A stretch of DNA of 64,000 nucleotides from Pseudomonadales bacterium (GTDB taxonomy: Bacteria > Pseudomonadota > Gammaproteobacteria > Pseudomonadales > Ketobacteraceae), in the NCBI GenBank assembly GCA_020062665.1, contig JAGUVW010000008.1, forward strand, positions 241,823 to 305,822. Reading direction: 5' to 3'. Below, in pieces: positions 53,882-63,053 of this stretch. The stretch's first letter is position 1. Each line of letters begins with the position of its first letter. The translations under genes and the position numbers were made by a program. The notes under the pieces were generated by a model. It ran no database searches. It worked only from the letters and a program-made list of their open reading frames with translations, and had not been told where the DNA came from.

Positions 53882-54035
53882 TCAATGTCCTCTTGCCGCC
53901 GCAAAATGAAGGGGATGGCGGGTGGGGCAAGGGTAACGCGGGGCAGACTGGATTGACAGTGAAAATTTGATGCGGCCGGCCCGTCAGACCGGCCACAGCG
54001 TCACGCCTGAATAAAAGCTGCGGTCTTACAAATGC

Positions 54036-55616
54036 TTATTGAATGAAGATACCGCGCAGGGTGAAAAACAGCAGGGCGCCCAGGCCGGCAGACACGGGAA
54101 CGGTGATGATCCAGGCGGCAGCAATCTTGAAGAATTGATGACGCTTTACCATCTCGTGCTTGTAGATTTTCTTCAGCCGTTTGCGCTCGGCCTTGGTCAG
54201 CGGCACTTCCGACTTTTTCATCTTGGCTTCCAGCAACAACGACTTCATGTCTTCCAGATCGGAACCCTTGAAATCATCCAGGAATGCCTGGATGCGGGCG
54301 CGGTCTTCGCCGCGATGGTTGTCGATGATCATGTGCAGTTGGCTGGCGTAACTGGTTTTCAGGTATTCCCGCAGAAAGCCCACGCCGAACACGCCGCCCA
54401 GGGCAATGTGGGTGGAACTGACCGGCAGGCCCATCTGCGAGGCGATGATCACGGTGATGGCGGCAGACATGGCGATGCAGAAGGCGCGGCTCTTATCGAG
54501 TTCGGTGATCTCGCTGCCCACAGTGCGGATCAGGCGGGGGCCGTAAAGTACGAGGCCGATGGAAAGTCCCACCGCGCCCACCAGCATCACCCACAGTGGA
54601 ATGCGGGCTTCGGTGATACCCGCGCCGCCTTCCATGATGGCTGCGTTTACCGCTGCCAGGGGGCCCACCGCGTTGGCGACGTCGTTGGCGCCGTGGGCAA
54701 AGCTGAGCAGGGCGGCCGAGAAAATCAGCGGCCAGGTGAACAGGTCGTTCACAGCCTCGCGGGTGTTGGCCATCGAGGCCGACCGCCGTGCAATGCCGGT
54801 GCGGGTCATCAGGTATGCAACCGCTGCTGCGGCCAGGCCGATCAGGCTGGCCGAGACGAAGCTCAGTTTCACCAGCTTGGTGACACCCTTCAGCATCAGG
54901 TAGGTGACGAAAGACCACACCATCAGCGCAATGATCCAGGGCACCGCCTTACGGGCGGCAGCCACCATGTTTTCGGGGTACATCACATAGTGCTTGATCA
55001 GATACAGGAAGAAGGCGGCGATGACGCCCCCCATCACCGGTGAAATCACCCAGCTGGCGGCGATGGCCCCCATGGCGCTCCAGTCCGCCACGTCCCAGCC
55101 CCCGGCGGCGATGCCGGCGCCCAGCACGCCTCCGACGATGGAGTGGGTGGTGGACACCGGTGCTCCCATCCAGGTGGCCACGTTCAGCCACAGGGCGGCG
55201 GACAGCAGGGCGGCCATCATCAGCCAGATGAAAACCTGGGTATTGGTGAGGCTGGAAGGATCGATGATGCCTTTCTGAATGGTACTCACCACATCACCGC
55301 CGGCAATGAGCGCACCTGCGGCTTCGAAGATGGCTGCCAGGCACACGGCCGCCGCCAGGGAAATGGCGCCGGAACCCACAGCGGGCCCCACATTGTTGGC
55401 CACGTCGTTGGCCCCGATATTCATGGCCATGTAGGCGCCCGCCAGGGCCGCCAGGATCAGAAAGGTGCTGCCGGTCTGGCCCACGCCCAGGTTATGGGTG
55501 TAGTACCAGACGATGACCAAGAAACCGAGGGCAATGGCGCCCCGGATGGTGAACTGGCTGGCGCTGAAGGGGGGTTGACCGTCGTCGAGGATGAGATTGT
55601 CTGAAGGCGTTTGCAT
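54036..55616 (-). CDS. pit: PiT family inorganic phosphate transporter
   Basis: 526 residues with about ten to twelve membrane helices in two repeated halves. The PiT signature GANDVANNVGPAVGSGAIS is in the first half and GANDVANAVGPLAAVNAAI in the second. SSTHIALGGVFGVGFLREYL and STTHSIVGGVLGAG are the paired re-entrant motifs. A charged cytoplasmic segment (SKLKKAERKRLKKIYKHE-like) lies near the C-terminus before the last helix. Low-affinity phosphate/metal-phosphate uptake. No phoU-like DUF47 partner gene is next to it. Confidence 0.92.
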   Translation of the reverse strand: MQTPSDNLILDDGQPPFSASQFTIRGAIALGFLVIVWYYTHNLGVGQTGSTFLILAALAGAYMAMNIGANDVANNVGPAVGSGAISLAAAVCLAAIFEAAGALIAGGDVVSTIQKGIIDPSSLTNTQVFIWLMMAALLSAALWLNVATWMGAPVSTTHSIVGGVLGAGIAAGGWDVADWSAMGAIAASWVISPVMGGVIAAFFLYLIKHYVMYPENMVAAARKAVPWIIALMVWSFVTYLMLKGVTKLVKLSFVSASLIGLAAAAVAYLMTRTGIARRSASMANTREAVNDLFTWPLIFSAALLSFAHGANDVANAVGPLAAVNAAIMEGGAGITEARIPLWVMLVGAVGLSIGLVLYGPRLIRTVGSEITELDKSRAFCIAMSAAITVIIASQMGLPVSSTHIALGGVFGVGFLREYLKTSYASQLHMIIDNHRGEDRARIQAFLDDFKGSDLEDMKSLLLEAKMKKSEVPLTKAERKRLKKIYKHEMVKRHQFFKIAAAWIITVPVSAGLGALLFFTLRGIFIQ

Positions 55617-55717
55617 GGCAATACGTCGGTTGCGGGATTTTGTTGTCGGTATCAGGTGGGCGCCACTATAGGGGGGTTGTCATAAAAATGAAATAGTTCT
55701 GTCGAGGTGACGGGTAT

Positions 55718-56479
55718 CTAACCCGCCGGGGTGGCTTTCTTCCCAACATACAGGATCAGCGGCCAGTAGATCTCTTTCGCGCTGTCCGGATCGCCCCAGG
55801 CCGCCAGCAGCGTGTCCAGGTGTTTCTCCACCGGGTTATGGCCCTGCGCTTTCTCATACTGCTTCACCGCCGACCAGGTGTTCAGATAACCCAGCAAATG
55901 GCGGAAGGACCAGCGCGCACCCATCCGGAAGGCCGGCGCAGGCAGCCGTGGCCAGGGAAAGGCAATCCTGGAATAGCCGTTGTCCAGCAGGGCGCGCTCC
56001 GGTGGCCAGTACGGGCCGACCACCTGGCTGTGAAAGTGCTCGATCACCGCGTCCAGATCCGTGTCGGTATAGAGCAGCTGGTATCCCCACACCGCCAGCA
56101 CGCCGCCGGGCTTCAGCACCCGATCCACTTCGGCAAAAAAACGCGGATGGTCGAACCAGTGGATGGCCTGGGCCACCGCGATGAGGTCGATGCTGCTGTC
56201 GGCGGCGGGAATCGATTCGGCGGGGGAGGTTTGATACTGCACGCCGGCGGCGGCCTGGGCCTGTTCAATCTGGGCCGCACTGGCGTCGGTGGCGATCACC
56301 TCATCGAAGTGCACAGCGAGCGCCACCGAGGCCTGACCGTTCCCGCACCCCACATCCACAGCCCGCTGTTGGGCGGGCGCCTGCTGGGAAAGCCACTGGA
56401 ACAGCTCAGGCGGATATTCCGGGCGAAAACGCCGGTAGTCGTTGGACGCGGTGGAAAAATAATCCTTGAAGCGGGACAT
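55718..56479 (-). CDS. Class I SAM-dependent methyltransferase
   Basis: 253 residues. Motif I is AVDVGCGNGQASVALA, the acidic end of strand 2 is VIATDASAAQIEQA, and post-motif IDLIAVAQAIHWFDHPRFF and VLKPGGVLAVWGYQLL follow. This is the trans-aconitate-methyltransferase-like group (starts with RFKDYFSTASNDYRRFRPEYP), common in bacteria and eukaryotes, with mostly unknown substrates. Confidence 0.87.
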   Translation of the reverse strand: MSRFKDYFSTASNDYRRFRPEYPPELFQWLSQQAPAQQRAVDVGCGNGQASVALAVHFDEVIATDASAAQIEQAQAAAGVQYQTSPAESIPAADSSIDLIAVAQAIHWFDHPRFFAEVDRVLKPGGVLAVWGYQLLYTDTDLDAVIEHFHSQVVGPYWPPERALLDNGYSRIAFPWPRLPAPAFRMGARWSFRHLLGYLNTWSAVKQYEKAQGHNPVEKHLDTLLAAWGDPDSAKEIYWPLILYVGKKATPAG

Positions 56480-56578
56480 GGCGATCCTCCCGGGGGAATG
56501 TCGTGAGGATAGCGCTGTGGCAGGGGAATGGAAGTCAGCGCCCTGAATGTCCGCTATTGATTGCCGTGATGGAGCGGA

Positions 56579-57226
56579 CTATTCGTCTTCGTCCAGCACG
56601 GGGCCGCCGGGCCAGCCGCCCAGCATCTTCCACTTGTTCACCACCCAGCAGAAGAATTCGGCGGTTTTCTCGGCGTCATAAATGGCGGAATGGGCTTCCT
56701 TGTTATCGAAGCTGATGTGAGCCGCCTTGCAGGCCCTGGCCAGCACAGTCTGGCCCACCGCCACGCCGCCGATGGTAGCGGTATCAAAGCACGAGAACGG
56801 GTGAAACGGATTGCGCTTGATGTCGTTGCGCTCTACCACCGCGTTGACGAAATCCCGGTCGAAGAAGGCATTGTGCCCCACCAGAATGGCGCGGCTGCAG
56901 TTTTCCTCACGCACGGTCTTGCGGATGGCGCTGAAGATATCCTTCACCGCATCCAGCTCGGACACTGCGCCCCGGAACGGGTGATAGGGATCGATGCCAG
57001 TGAAATCCAGAGCCGCCTGCTCGATGTTGGCGCCTTCGAACGGCACCACATGATGGTGAATCTTTTCGCCGGGGATCAGCAGGCCGTTCTCGTCCATTTG
57101 CAGGATCACAGCGGCGATTTCCAGCAGGGCGTCGGTGCGGGGATTGAAGCCGCCGGTTTCCACATCCACCACCACCGGCAGATAGCCGCGGAAGCGCTGG
57201 GCGATGCGGTTGGGGGGGTGACTCAT
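56579..57226 (-). CDS. rnt: Ribonuclease T
   Basis: 215 residues from ATG 57226, the same length as E. coli RNase T; a long frame to 57394 is not used. A DEDDh 3'-5' exonuclease: VVVDVETGGFNPRTDALLEIA (first two acidic residues), LVGHNAFFDRDFVNAVV (third), and HSAIYDAEKTAEFF (His and last Asp). It trims the 3' ends of tRNA and other stable RNAs. Divergent from motY. Confidence 0.95.
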   Translation of the reverse strand: MSHPPNRIAQRFRGYLPVVVDVETGGFNPRTDALLEIAAVILQMDENGLLIPGEKIHHHVVPFEGANIEQAALDFTGIDPYHPFRGAVSELDAVKDIFSAIRKTVREENCSRAILVGHNAFFDRDFVNAVVERNDIKRNPFHPFSCFDTATIGGVAVGQTVLARACKAAHISFDNKEAHSAIYDAEKTAEFFCWVVNKWKMLGGWPGGPVLDEDE

Positions 57227-57383
57227 GAAAACTCGCTTAGGACTGGCCGGCTGGGAAACAGCGGTGATGCTAGCGTACCCGGCGCAGGGGTACAAATTTT
57301 TCGGCCGTCCGCTCAAGGCCTTGCCGGCATGACCGATACAGTTAAAGGACTGTAGTGGAAAGGTCGTCGGGGGCCGGTGCACC

Positions 57384-58235
57384 ATGTGGCGCAAGCTGTT
57401 GATTCTACTGATGCTGACACAGGCGAGTGGGGCGTATGCCCATAGCTACCAGGCGCGGGTGGACGTGGCGGAATGGCATCTGGAGCCAGGCCCGCTGCAA
57501 TGCCGGCTGTGGCAGTCGGTGCCCAATTATGGCGATGCTGTGTTCGAGATGAAGGCCGGCGAACCCCAGATTTTTTACGTCGATGCCTACCGTCCGGTGT
57601 TGAAGAAGGGCACGGCCCAGCTGTCCATCATCGCGCCCGAATGGCGCACCGACATCGACCCCCGCTATATCGGTGAAACCCCCGTGGTGCCCGGCAAACG
57701 CCCCATCCTGCTGGATGAAGACCGCTCCAATCTGCTGCTGGCGGAACTCGAAGTGGGCATGTTCCCGTCCTTCAAGCATCACAGCTGGCATGAAAAGCAC
57801 AATGTGGTGGCCGATGTGTCGGCAGTGAACTTTCAGAGTGCCTACAGTGGTTACGTCACCTGCATCGCCGACCTGTTCCCCGCCAACTTCGACCAGCTAC
57901 GCAATTCCACCCTGCACTTTGAATTCGACAAATGGTTCCTCACCGGTGCGGTCAAGGAGCGGCTGGATCTAATTGCCGGCCTGGTGCAGCTGGATTCGTC
58001 GATTCGCAGGCTGGTGGTAGATGGCCACACTGACAGTGACGGGCGCCGGGGCTACAACTGGGAACTGTCACGCCGGCGGGCGGACTCAGTGAAGCGCTAT
58101 CTGGAATCCAAAGGTGTGGCGCCGGAGATCATCCAGATGCGCTACTTCGGCGAGGGCAAGCCCGCGAGGGCCAATACCAATGCCTCCAACAAGGCCACCA
58201 ACCGCCGGGTCTACGTGCAATTGGAGCGGGGCTGA
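57384..58235 (+). CDS. motY: MotY-like flagellar motor protein (OmpA family)
   Basis: 283 residues with a signal peptide (LLILLMLTQASGAYA). The N-terminal domain has the MotY pattern WHLEPGPLQCRLWQSVPNYGDAVF. The C-terminal half is an OmpA/MotB-like peptidoglycan-binding domain (LVVDGHTDSDGRRGYNWELS, RRADSVKRYLESKGV, TNRRVYVQLERG). MotY forms the T ring that anchors stators of sodium- or proton-driven flagella. It lies next to rnt as in Pseudomonas, where rnt, pyrC, motY and argG are neighbours; pyrC is missing here. No other flagellar gene is in the window. Confidence 0.88.
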   Translation: MWRKLLILLMLTQASGAYAHSYQARVDVAEWHLEPGPLQCRLWQSVPNYGDAVFEMKAGEPQIFYVDAYRPVLKKGTAQLSIIAPEWRTDIDPRYIGETPVVPGKRPILLDEDRSNLLLAELEVGMFPSFKHHSWHEKHNVVADVSAVNFQSAYSGYVTCIADLFPANFDQLRNSTLHFEFDKWFLTGAVKERLDLIAGLVQLDSSIRRLVVDGHTDSDGRRGYNWELSRRRADSVKRYLESKGVAPEIIQMRYFGEGKPARANTNASNKATNRRVYVQLERG

Positions 58236-58237
58236 GG

Positions 58238-58945
58238 CTATTCCGCCGTCGCTTCGATGGCCTCCAGCTGATAATTTTCCCCCACCGAACAGGAACAGAT
58301 CCGGCTCAGTTGGGAATAGGGCAGGCCGGTTTCCTCGTGCCAGGTGTTGAAGGTGTCCTGGATCAGCCTGAGTTCCCGCTTCGACGAGCCCTTGTCCACG
58401 TCCAGACCGACGCCTTTCAGGCAGACCAGCACATCCTGACTCAGCACGAACGTGTCCTTGCCCAGATTGCGCAGCACTCGCATGCCGGTGACACCACCCA
58501 GGCGATCCCCGCGTTGTTTCAGCAGCGCGAACAGCCCGATCAGATCCTGCTGCGGCCAGTTCGCCACCAGCTTGGCAAAGCTGCCGTGTTCTTCAGCCAT
58601 TTCCAGCACAAACTGCGCGTTGCGGGCCACGCTCATGATCTTCTGCATGTTGCGCACCACCTGGGGATCGCGGCCGATGGCCTCCCACTGTTCCGGCGAC
58701 ATCAGCACCAGTTTTTCGGGCACAAAGCCGAAGAAGGCTTTCTCGAATCCCGGCCACTTCTGGTCGATCACCCGCCAGACAAACCCGGCCTGAAACACGC
58801 AGCGGGCCATTTCCGCCAGCCAGCGATGATCGGGAACACGGTTCAGCTGGGCCTTGGTCTTGGGGGTGGGCAGCCATTCGGCCAATCCCTTCGGGCCACC
58901 CTTGCGTTCCAGGGCGCGGGCATGGATTTTCTTGAAGGATGACAT
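58238..58945 (-). CDS. DNA-3-methyladenine glycosylase I-like protein
   Basis: 235 residues from ATG 58945. The central region FQAGFVWRVIDQKWPGFEKAFFGF resembles Tag (FQAGLSW-type pocket), and RNAQFVLEMAEEHGSFAKLVANWP matches the following helix. It lacks the N-terminal Cys and C-terminal His-Cys zinc site of E. coli Tag, and its N-terminus has a basic stretch (KKIHARALERKGGPKGLAEW). It may remove alkylated adenine from DNA, but the divergence makes activity uncertain. It ends two bases past motY (convergent), and its start is divergent from argG. Confidence 0.75.
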   Translation of the reverse strand: MSSFKKIHARALERKGGPKGLAEWLPTPKTKAQLNRVPDHRWLAEMARCVFQAGFVWRVIDQKWPGFEKAFFGFVPEKLVLMSPEQWEAIGRDPQVVRNMQKIMSVARNAQFVLEMAEEHGSFAKLVANWPQQDLIGLFALLKQRGDRLGGVTGMRVLRNLGKDTFVLSQDVLVCLKGVGLDVDKGSSKRELRLIQDTFNTWHEETGLPYSQLSRICSCSVGENYQLEAIEATAE

Positions 58946-59109
58946 GGGGTTCTCCTTGATACTGTTTTTCTGGGGGAAGGCTGCCGTTGGTTCCGCCGCA
59001 TGATGACAGACTACTGCTGAGCCGGCACCAGTCCCAATCCCGCTTCGCATCAGTTAGAATACGGCCCCTTCGCAACCCTCCCATTCCCGTAGCTTCAAAG
59101 GAAGTCCCC

Positions 59110-60330
<1,221 letters not shown>

Positions 60331-60398
60331 GCCTCGCGCGCGGAAATGATCCGCCGCTGTTGTGCATGCCCCGACGGTGCAAGGCATCAGGAGTGAAG

Positions 60399-60602
60399 AT
60401 GATCGGCAATCCCATACCCTGGGGAACCTGTGGCTGGGTGATCCTGGAGGAGGGTAAACTGAACCCCGTGACGCTGCAGCTGGACGTGACGCACTACCTG
60501 GTAGTGCAGCCGTCCGGGGACGCGGTGTCAGGGATCTTCACATTGGCGGAGGCGAAAAATTACATTTCAGCGCTGGAAACAAAAGACTCGAAAAAAGAAT
60601 GA
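60399..60602 (+). CDS. Small hypothetical protein
   Basis: 67 residues from ATG 60399, with AGGAG (60389-60393) at ideal spacing. An upstream ATG at 60360 adds 13 residues and lacks a ribosome site. The protein is MIGNPIPWGTCGWVILEEGK and onward, ending KDSKKE, with no recognised domain; it looks like a small soluble beta-rich protein. It lies between argG and the tRNA cluster. Confidence 0.6.
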   Translation: MIGNPIPWGTCGWVILEEGKLNPVTLQLDVTHYLVVQPSGDAVSGIFTLAEAKNYISALETKDSKKE

Positions 60603-60689
60603 CTTACCGCATGTTGAGCGAAAATGGGGCGTGCAAACGAAGTATTCACTAACGCCCCTGAAATATTTCAGTAATTTCATATTTAACGT

Positions 60690-60717
60690 TTGACAGGCAG
60701 GGCAAAATTCGTAAAAT
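60690..60717 (+). promoter_or_regulatory. Sigma-70 promoter of the tRNA-Val/tRNA-Asp operon
   Basis: TTGACA (60690-60695), 16-bp spacer, TAAAAT (60712-60717), then a G+C-rich discriminator GGCGCCC as in stringently controlled tRNA operons. Confidence 0.85.
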
Positions 60718-60731
60718 GGCGCCCACTCCAC

Positions 60732-60807
60732 GGGTGGTTAGCTCAGCTGGGAGAGCATCGCCCTTACAAGGCGAGGGTCACAGGTTCGAACCCTGTACCA
60801 CCCACCA
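60732..60807 (+). tRNA. tRNA-Val (TAC)
   Basis: 76 bases with encoded CCA. Acceptor GGGTGGT/ACCACCC, discriminator A, anticodon stem-loop CGCCCTTACAAGGCG (anticodon TAC), T-loop GTTCGAA. First of a two-tRNA operon. Confidence 0.97.
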
Positions 60808-60813
60808 AAATTC

Positions 60814-60890
60814 GGAGCGGTAGTTCAGTTGGTTAGAATACCGGCCTGTCACGCCGGGGGTCGCGGGTTCGAGCCCCGTCCGCTCCGCCA
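60814..60890 (+). tRNA. tRNA-Asp (GTC)
   Basis: 77 bases with encoded CCA. Acceptor GGAGCGG/CCGCTCC, discriminator G, anticodon stem-loop CCGGCCTGTCACGCCGG (anticodon GTC), T-loop GTTCGAG. Second of the operon, 6 bases after tRNA-Val. Its 3' end is the border of the accessory region. Confidence 0.97.
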
Positions 60891-60901
60891 CTATAGTGGG
60901 C

Positions 60902-60938
60902 AAAAAGCCTGTAAGTTCAAAGACTTACAGGCTTTTTT
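60902..60938 (+). terminator. Intrinsic terminator of the tRNA operon
   Basis: A perfect 15-bp stem AAAAAGCCTGTAAGT / ACTTACAGGCTTTTT with a 6-base loop and a final T run, 11 bases after tRNA-Asp. Confidence 0.95.
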
Positions 60939-60948
60939 GCTTTCTGAG

Positions 60949-60977
60949 GGGCGCGCACAGGGGCACACTGCGCGCCC
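60949..60977. repeat. Hairpin GGGCGCGCA / TGCGCGCCC
   Basis: A perfect 9-bp inverted repeat with an 11-base loop containing GGGGCACAC, 11 bases after the tRNA operon terminator. The loop motif resembles the GGGGCACA arm of the palindrome at 61049. Confidence 0.5.
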
Positions 60978-61048
60978 TTAGCGCTATCTGATTACACTTT
61001 TTTCTTGCTGTCTGCCTCTGCTTTCACATGCTGGGCCATTTCTTGTTG

Positions 61049-61066
61049 GGGGCACATTTGTGCCCC
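61049..61066. repeat. Perfect 18-bp palindrome GGGGCACATTTGTGCCCC
   Basis: An 8-bp perfect inverted repeat with a 2-base centre, about 160 bases after tRNA-Asp. Could be an operator or part of an integration-related region; no function is assigned. Confidence 0.5.
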
Positions 61067-61251
61067 TAGACTTGACACCCATCACACCCTGAAAATTTCC
61101 TACAGCGCGTTCCCGTCACCATCTGTCCAGTTCTCTTTGCATCCTTCCACTTCCATCCTGATCCATCCCCATGTGTACCCATCTCGACGGTTTGCGCCTG
61201 CCGTGGTCGCTGCGCAGAATCCAGCACTCACCCACCATTAGGATGATTCCA

Positions 61252-61455
61252 ATGTCAGAACCGCTTACAGATCGGGAAATGATTGAACAGTATCAGGCCG
61301 CGACGGACTGCTTCCCCGAATCGCTGTTAATCAGGATGCACACCATCATGGCGGGCAAGGGTCGGGCCGATACGCTTGCTAACAGGGTGGAACTGCTGGT
61401 GTGTGCGGTGGAGCGGGTGAGGGAATTTGTGGAAATGGCGGGCCTTACTGAATAG
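61252..61455 (+). CDS. Small hypothetical protein
   Basis: 67 residues from ATG 61252 (AGGATG about 12 bases upstream): SEPLTDREMIEQYQAATDCF, then a helical C-terminus (RVELLVCAVERVREFVEMAG). No known domain. Alternative upstream starts would add low-complexity sequence. It may be an accessory-region cargo gene; moderate confidence that it is expressed. Confidence 0.45.
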   Translation: MSEPLTDREMIEQYQAATDCFPESLLIRMHTIMAGKGRADTLANRVELLVCAVERVREFVEMAGLTE

Positions 61456-61848
61456 ACAGTGGCCACGCAAACAAACGGCTTTTTTCCGGACATCTCCTGT
61501 CGCCAGGCTCGCCCTCCTTCCCCGTTCCGCACTGGCCTGAATCTGCTGGCGTACCTGTTCCAGCTTGGCTATCTCGCCTTGCAACTGTTCCTTGTGGTTT
61601 TTAAGTCTGACGGTGGGTGCTTGCAGCATCTGCTATCACGTCGGAACAGGTCAAGCATCCAGCGCCCAAGCAACCAATCCGAAGCTGAGAGTTGACATAA
61701 CATGCCACCGTATGCCAGATACTGACATTGGCAATGTAACCAAACATGAGTATAACGAGCTGGCCTGCTGACAGCGCCAAAAACCTTTGAGATGCTATTC
61801 TACGAATACAGGTCTTAAATCACTTAATCGCATATAGGGATAAAACGA
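61456..61848. other. 393-bp gap before the three-gene operon
   Basis: No gene I can support. A minus-strand frame (61327-61629) has a coiled-coil start (KNHKEQLQGEIAKLEQVRQQ) and then low-quality sequence, so it may be a decayed remnant. The 3' part is A/T-rich and must contain the promoter of the operon starting at 61849; no confident -35/-10 pair. Confidence 0.4.
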
Positions 61849-62535
61849 ATGGCCCTGGAGGTACTTTTAGACCAACCAAGCATCGTGTTTGTCGGGTCGT
61901 TCAACCCGGCCATCTTCCACCCGCGCTGGTTGATCGACAATGGGTTGGTGCCATCCTATCAATACGAATTATTAAACGGCGAACAGTTGGTGCTGACTGG
62001 CGACCATTTGTATTTGGAGTTACCAAACGAAATCAAGATGCAGGTGCAGCGCAATCGCATGGCGCTAACAACCGAGAATCCAGCCAGTTTCATTACGCTT
62101 TTGGATTTGGCAAAGGGAATCCTAGTGAAACTGCCAGAAATGCCAATCAAGCAGATGGGTTTGAATGTGCTGTCAGATGTCGATGGATTTGATGTCGATG
62201 AATGGATAGCGCTAGGCGATAAAATGTCGCCCCATGATTTTTGGAAAAAAATATTTGGCGCCAAATGGGAAGAAAACGACGCATACGGGATACAAGCAGT
62301 CAGGATTCGCGCGCCCTGGGTTGAGTCTGAAATAGGTCATACCAATTTCAAAGTCGGCATTTCACCGCGTCACAAGCACCCAGCGCGGGTGATCGAAATC
62401 GAGGCCAACAATCATTGTGAATTGAATGGTGCTGCTCAAGCACTTGATCATCTGGAAAAAAATCCAGACTTTTACAAACACTCTAAAGAAGTCTTTAACA
62501 AGTTTTTCTCGCAAGCCATAGGAAAAACGATATGA
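61849..62535 (+). CDS. Unknown protein, first gene of coupled accessory operon
   Basis: 228 residues, no signal peptide or membrane segment. N-terminal FVGSFNPAIFHPRWLIDNGL looks like a compact conserved motif. The middle has LLDLAKGILVKLPEMPIKQMGLNVL and PHDFWKKIFGAKW. The end is helical (ALDHLEKNPDFYKHSKEVFN). I do not recognise the family. Its lower G+C than the core chromosome, the tRNA-Asp border upstream and strict coupling to the next gene (ATGA overlap, four bases) suggest cargo of a mobile or defence island. The ribosome site is only TAGGGA. Confidence 0.7.
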   Translation: MALEVLLDQPSIVFVGSFNPAIFHPRWLIDNGLVPSYQYELLNGEQLVLTGDHLYLELPNEIKMQVQRNRMALTTENPASFITLLDLAKGILVKLPEMPIKQMGLNVLSDVDGFDVDEWIALGDKMSPHDFWKKIFGAKWEENDAYGIQAVRIRAPWVESEIGHTNFKVGISPRHKHPARVIEIEANNHCELNGAAQALDHLEKNPDFYKHSKEVFNKFFSQAIGKTI

Positions 62536-63053
62536 GCAGCTCAGCTCAGGCATATTCTGATGACCAGATAGAATCTAGTGGCTCAACAACCTTTAGGAAA
62601 AGCATGAGCGTTCCTGCTAACGCCACAAACGTTGAACAACCAAAATTGCCAACCAGCAACCGGCTGGCAAGTGCGTTTCTTTCTGACAGCGTTTCACCGC
62701 CATCGAAAAAGCACAACTGCCTGAAGATACTGCAGCAATTCGATGGAGTGGTAATCAAGGTCGATGGCGCTGCACGGGAATTTGAGGCTGAATTGACCGA
62801 CATTACTCACCCTGGTAATCCGCAGGAAATCATCGTTGTTTCGATTGATGATATTTCCCCGCTTGATCAGGAGCTGGTGAGAGAGGGAGCGTTGTTTCAA
62901 TGGACAATCGGACGCAAGACCATTGTCAATGGCATGCCTTCCAGGGAAGGTTACGACCGATTCACCTTCAGACGAATTCCAAACTGGTCAAAGGCCAAAA
63001 TTGAGGATGCAAGAAAGCAAGCGCAAAGTTTGCTTGATTCCCTATGCCAGTAA
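62532..63053 (+). CDS. Unknown protein, second gene of coupled accessory operon
   Basis: 173 residues. The first ~60 residues are Ser/Thr/Asn-rich and probably disordered (SSSAQAYSDDQIESSGSTTF). Residues ~62-173 form a compact domain: LQQFDGVVIKVDGAAREFEA, ISPLDQELVREGALFQWTIG, DRFTFRRIPNWSKAKIEDAR. This could be a small beta-barrel followed by a helix, but no family is recognised. It starts inside the last codons of the upstream gene (ATGA) and overlaps the MBL gene by ten bases, so the three proteins are made together. Confidence 0.7.
   Translation: MSSSAQAYSDDQIESSGSTTFRKSMSVPANATNVEQPKLPTSNRLASAFLSDSVSPPSKKHNCLKILQQFDGVVIKVDGAAREFEAELTDITHPGNPQEIIVVSIDDISPLDQELVREGALFQWTIGRKTIVNGMPSREGYDRFTFRRIPNWSKAKIEDARKQAQSLLDSLCQ

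Larger units (their letters stand above)
60939..61251. other. Non-coding border of the accessory region
   Basis: About 310 bases with no gene that I can support. It holds a hairpin (60949-60977) and a perfect palindrome (61049-61066). On the minus strand a ~29-codon open frame ends in AEADSKKKV just after the tRNA; it might be the last remnant of a larger gene, such as an integrase C-terminus, but nothing proves it. Confidence 0.4.

Noticed and set aside
53974..53994. GGCCGG / CCGGCC stem after the pit gene
   Set aside because: Short G+C stem with no T-tract next to it; too weak to call a terminator.
61327..61629. Minus-strand 100-codon frame with a coiled-coil start
   Set aside because: After about 35 residues it becomes low-quality sequence antisense to the small gene at 61252. 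It may be a relic, but I cannot support a gene.
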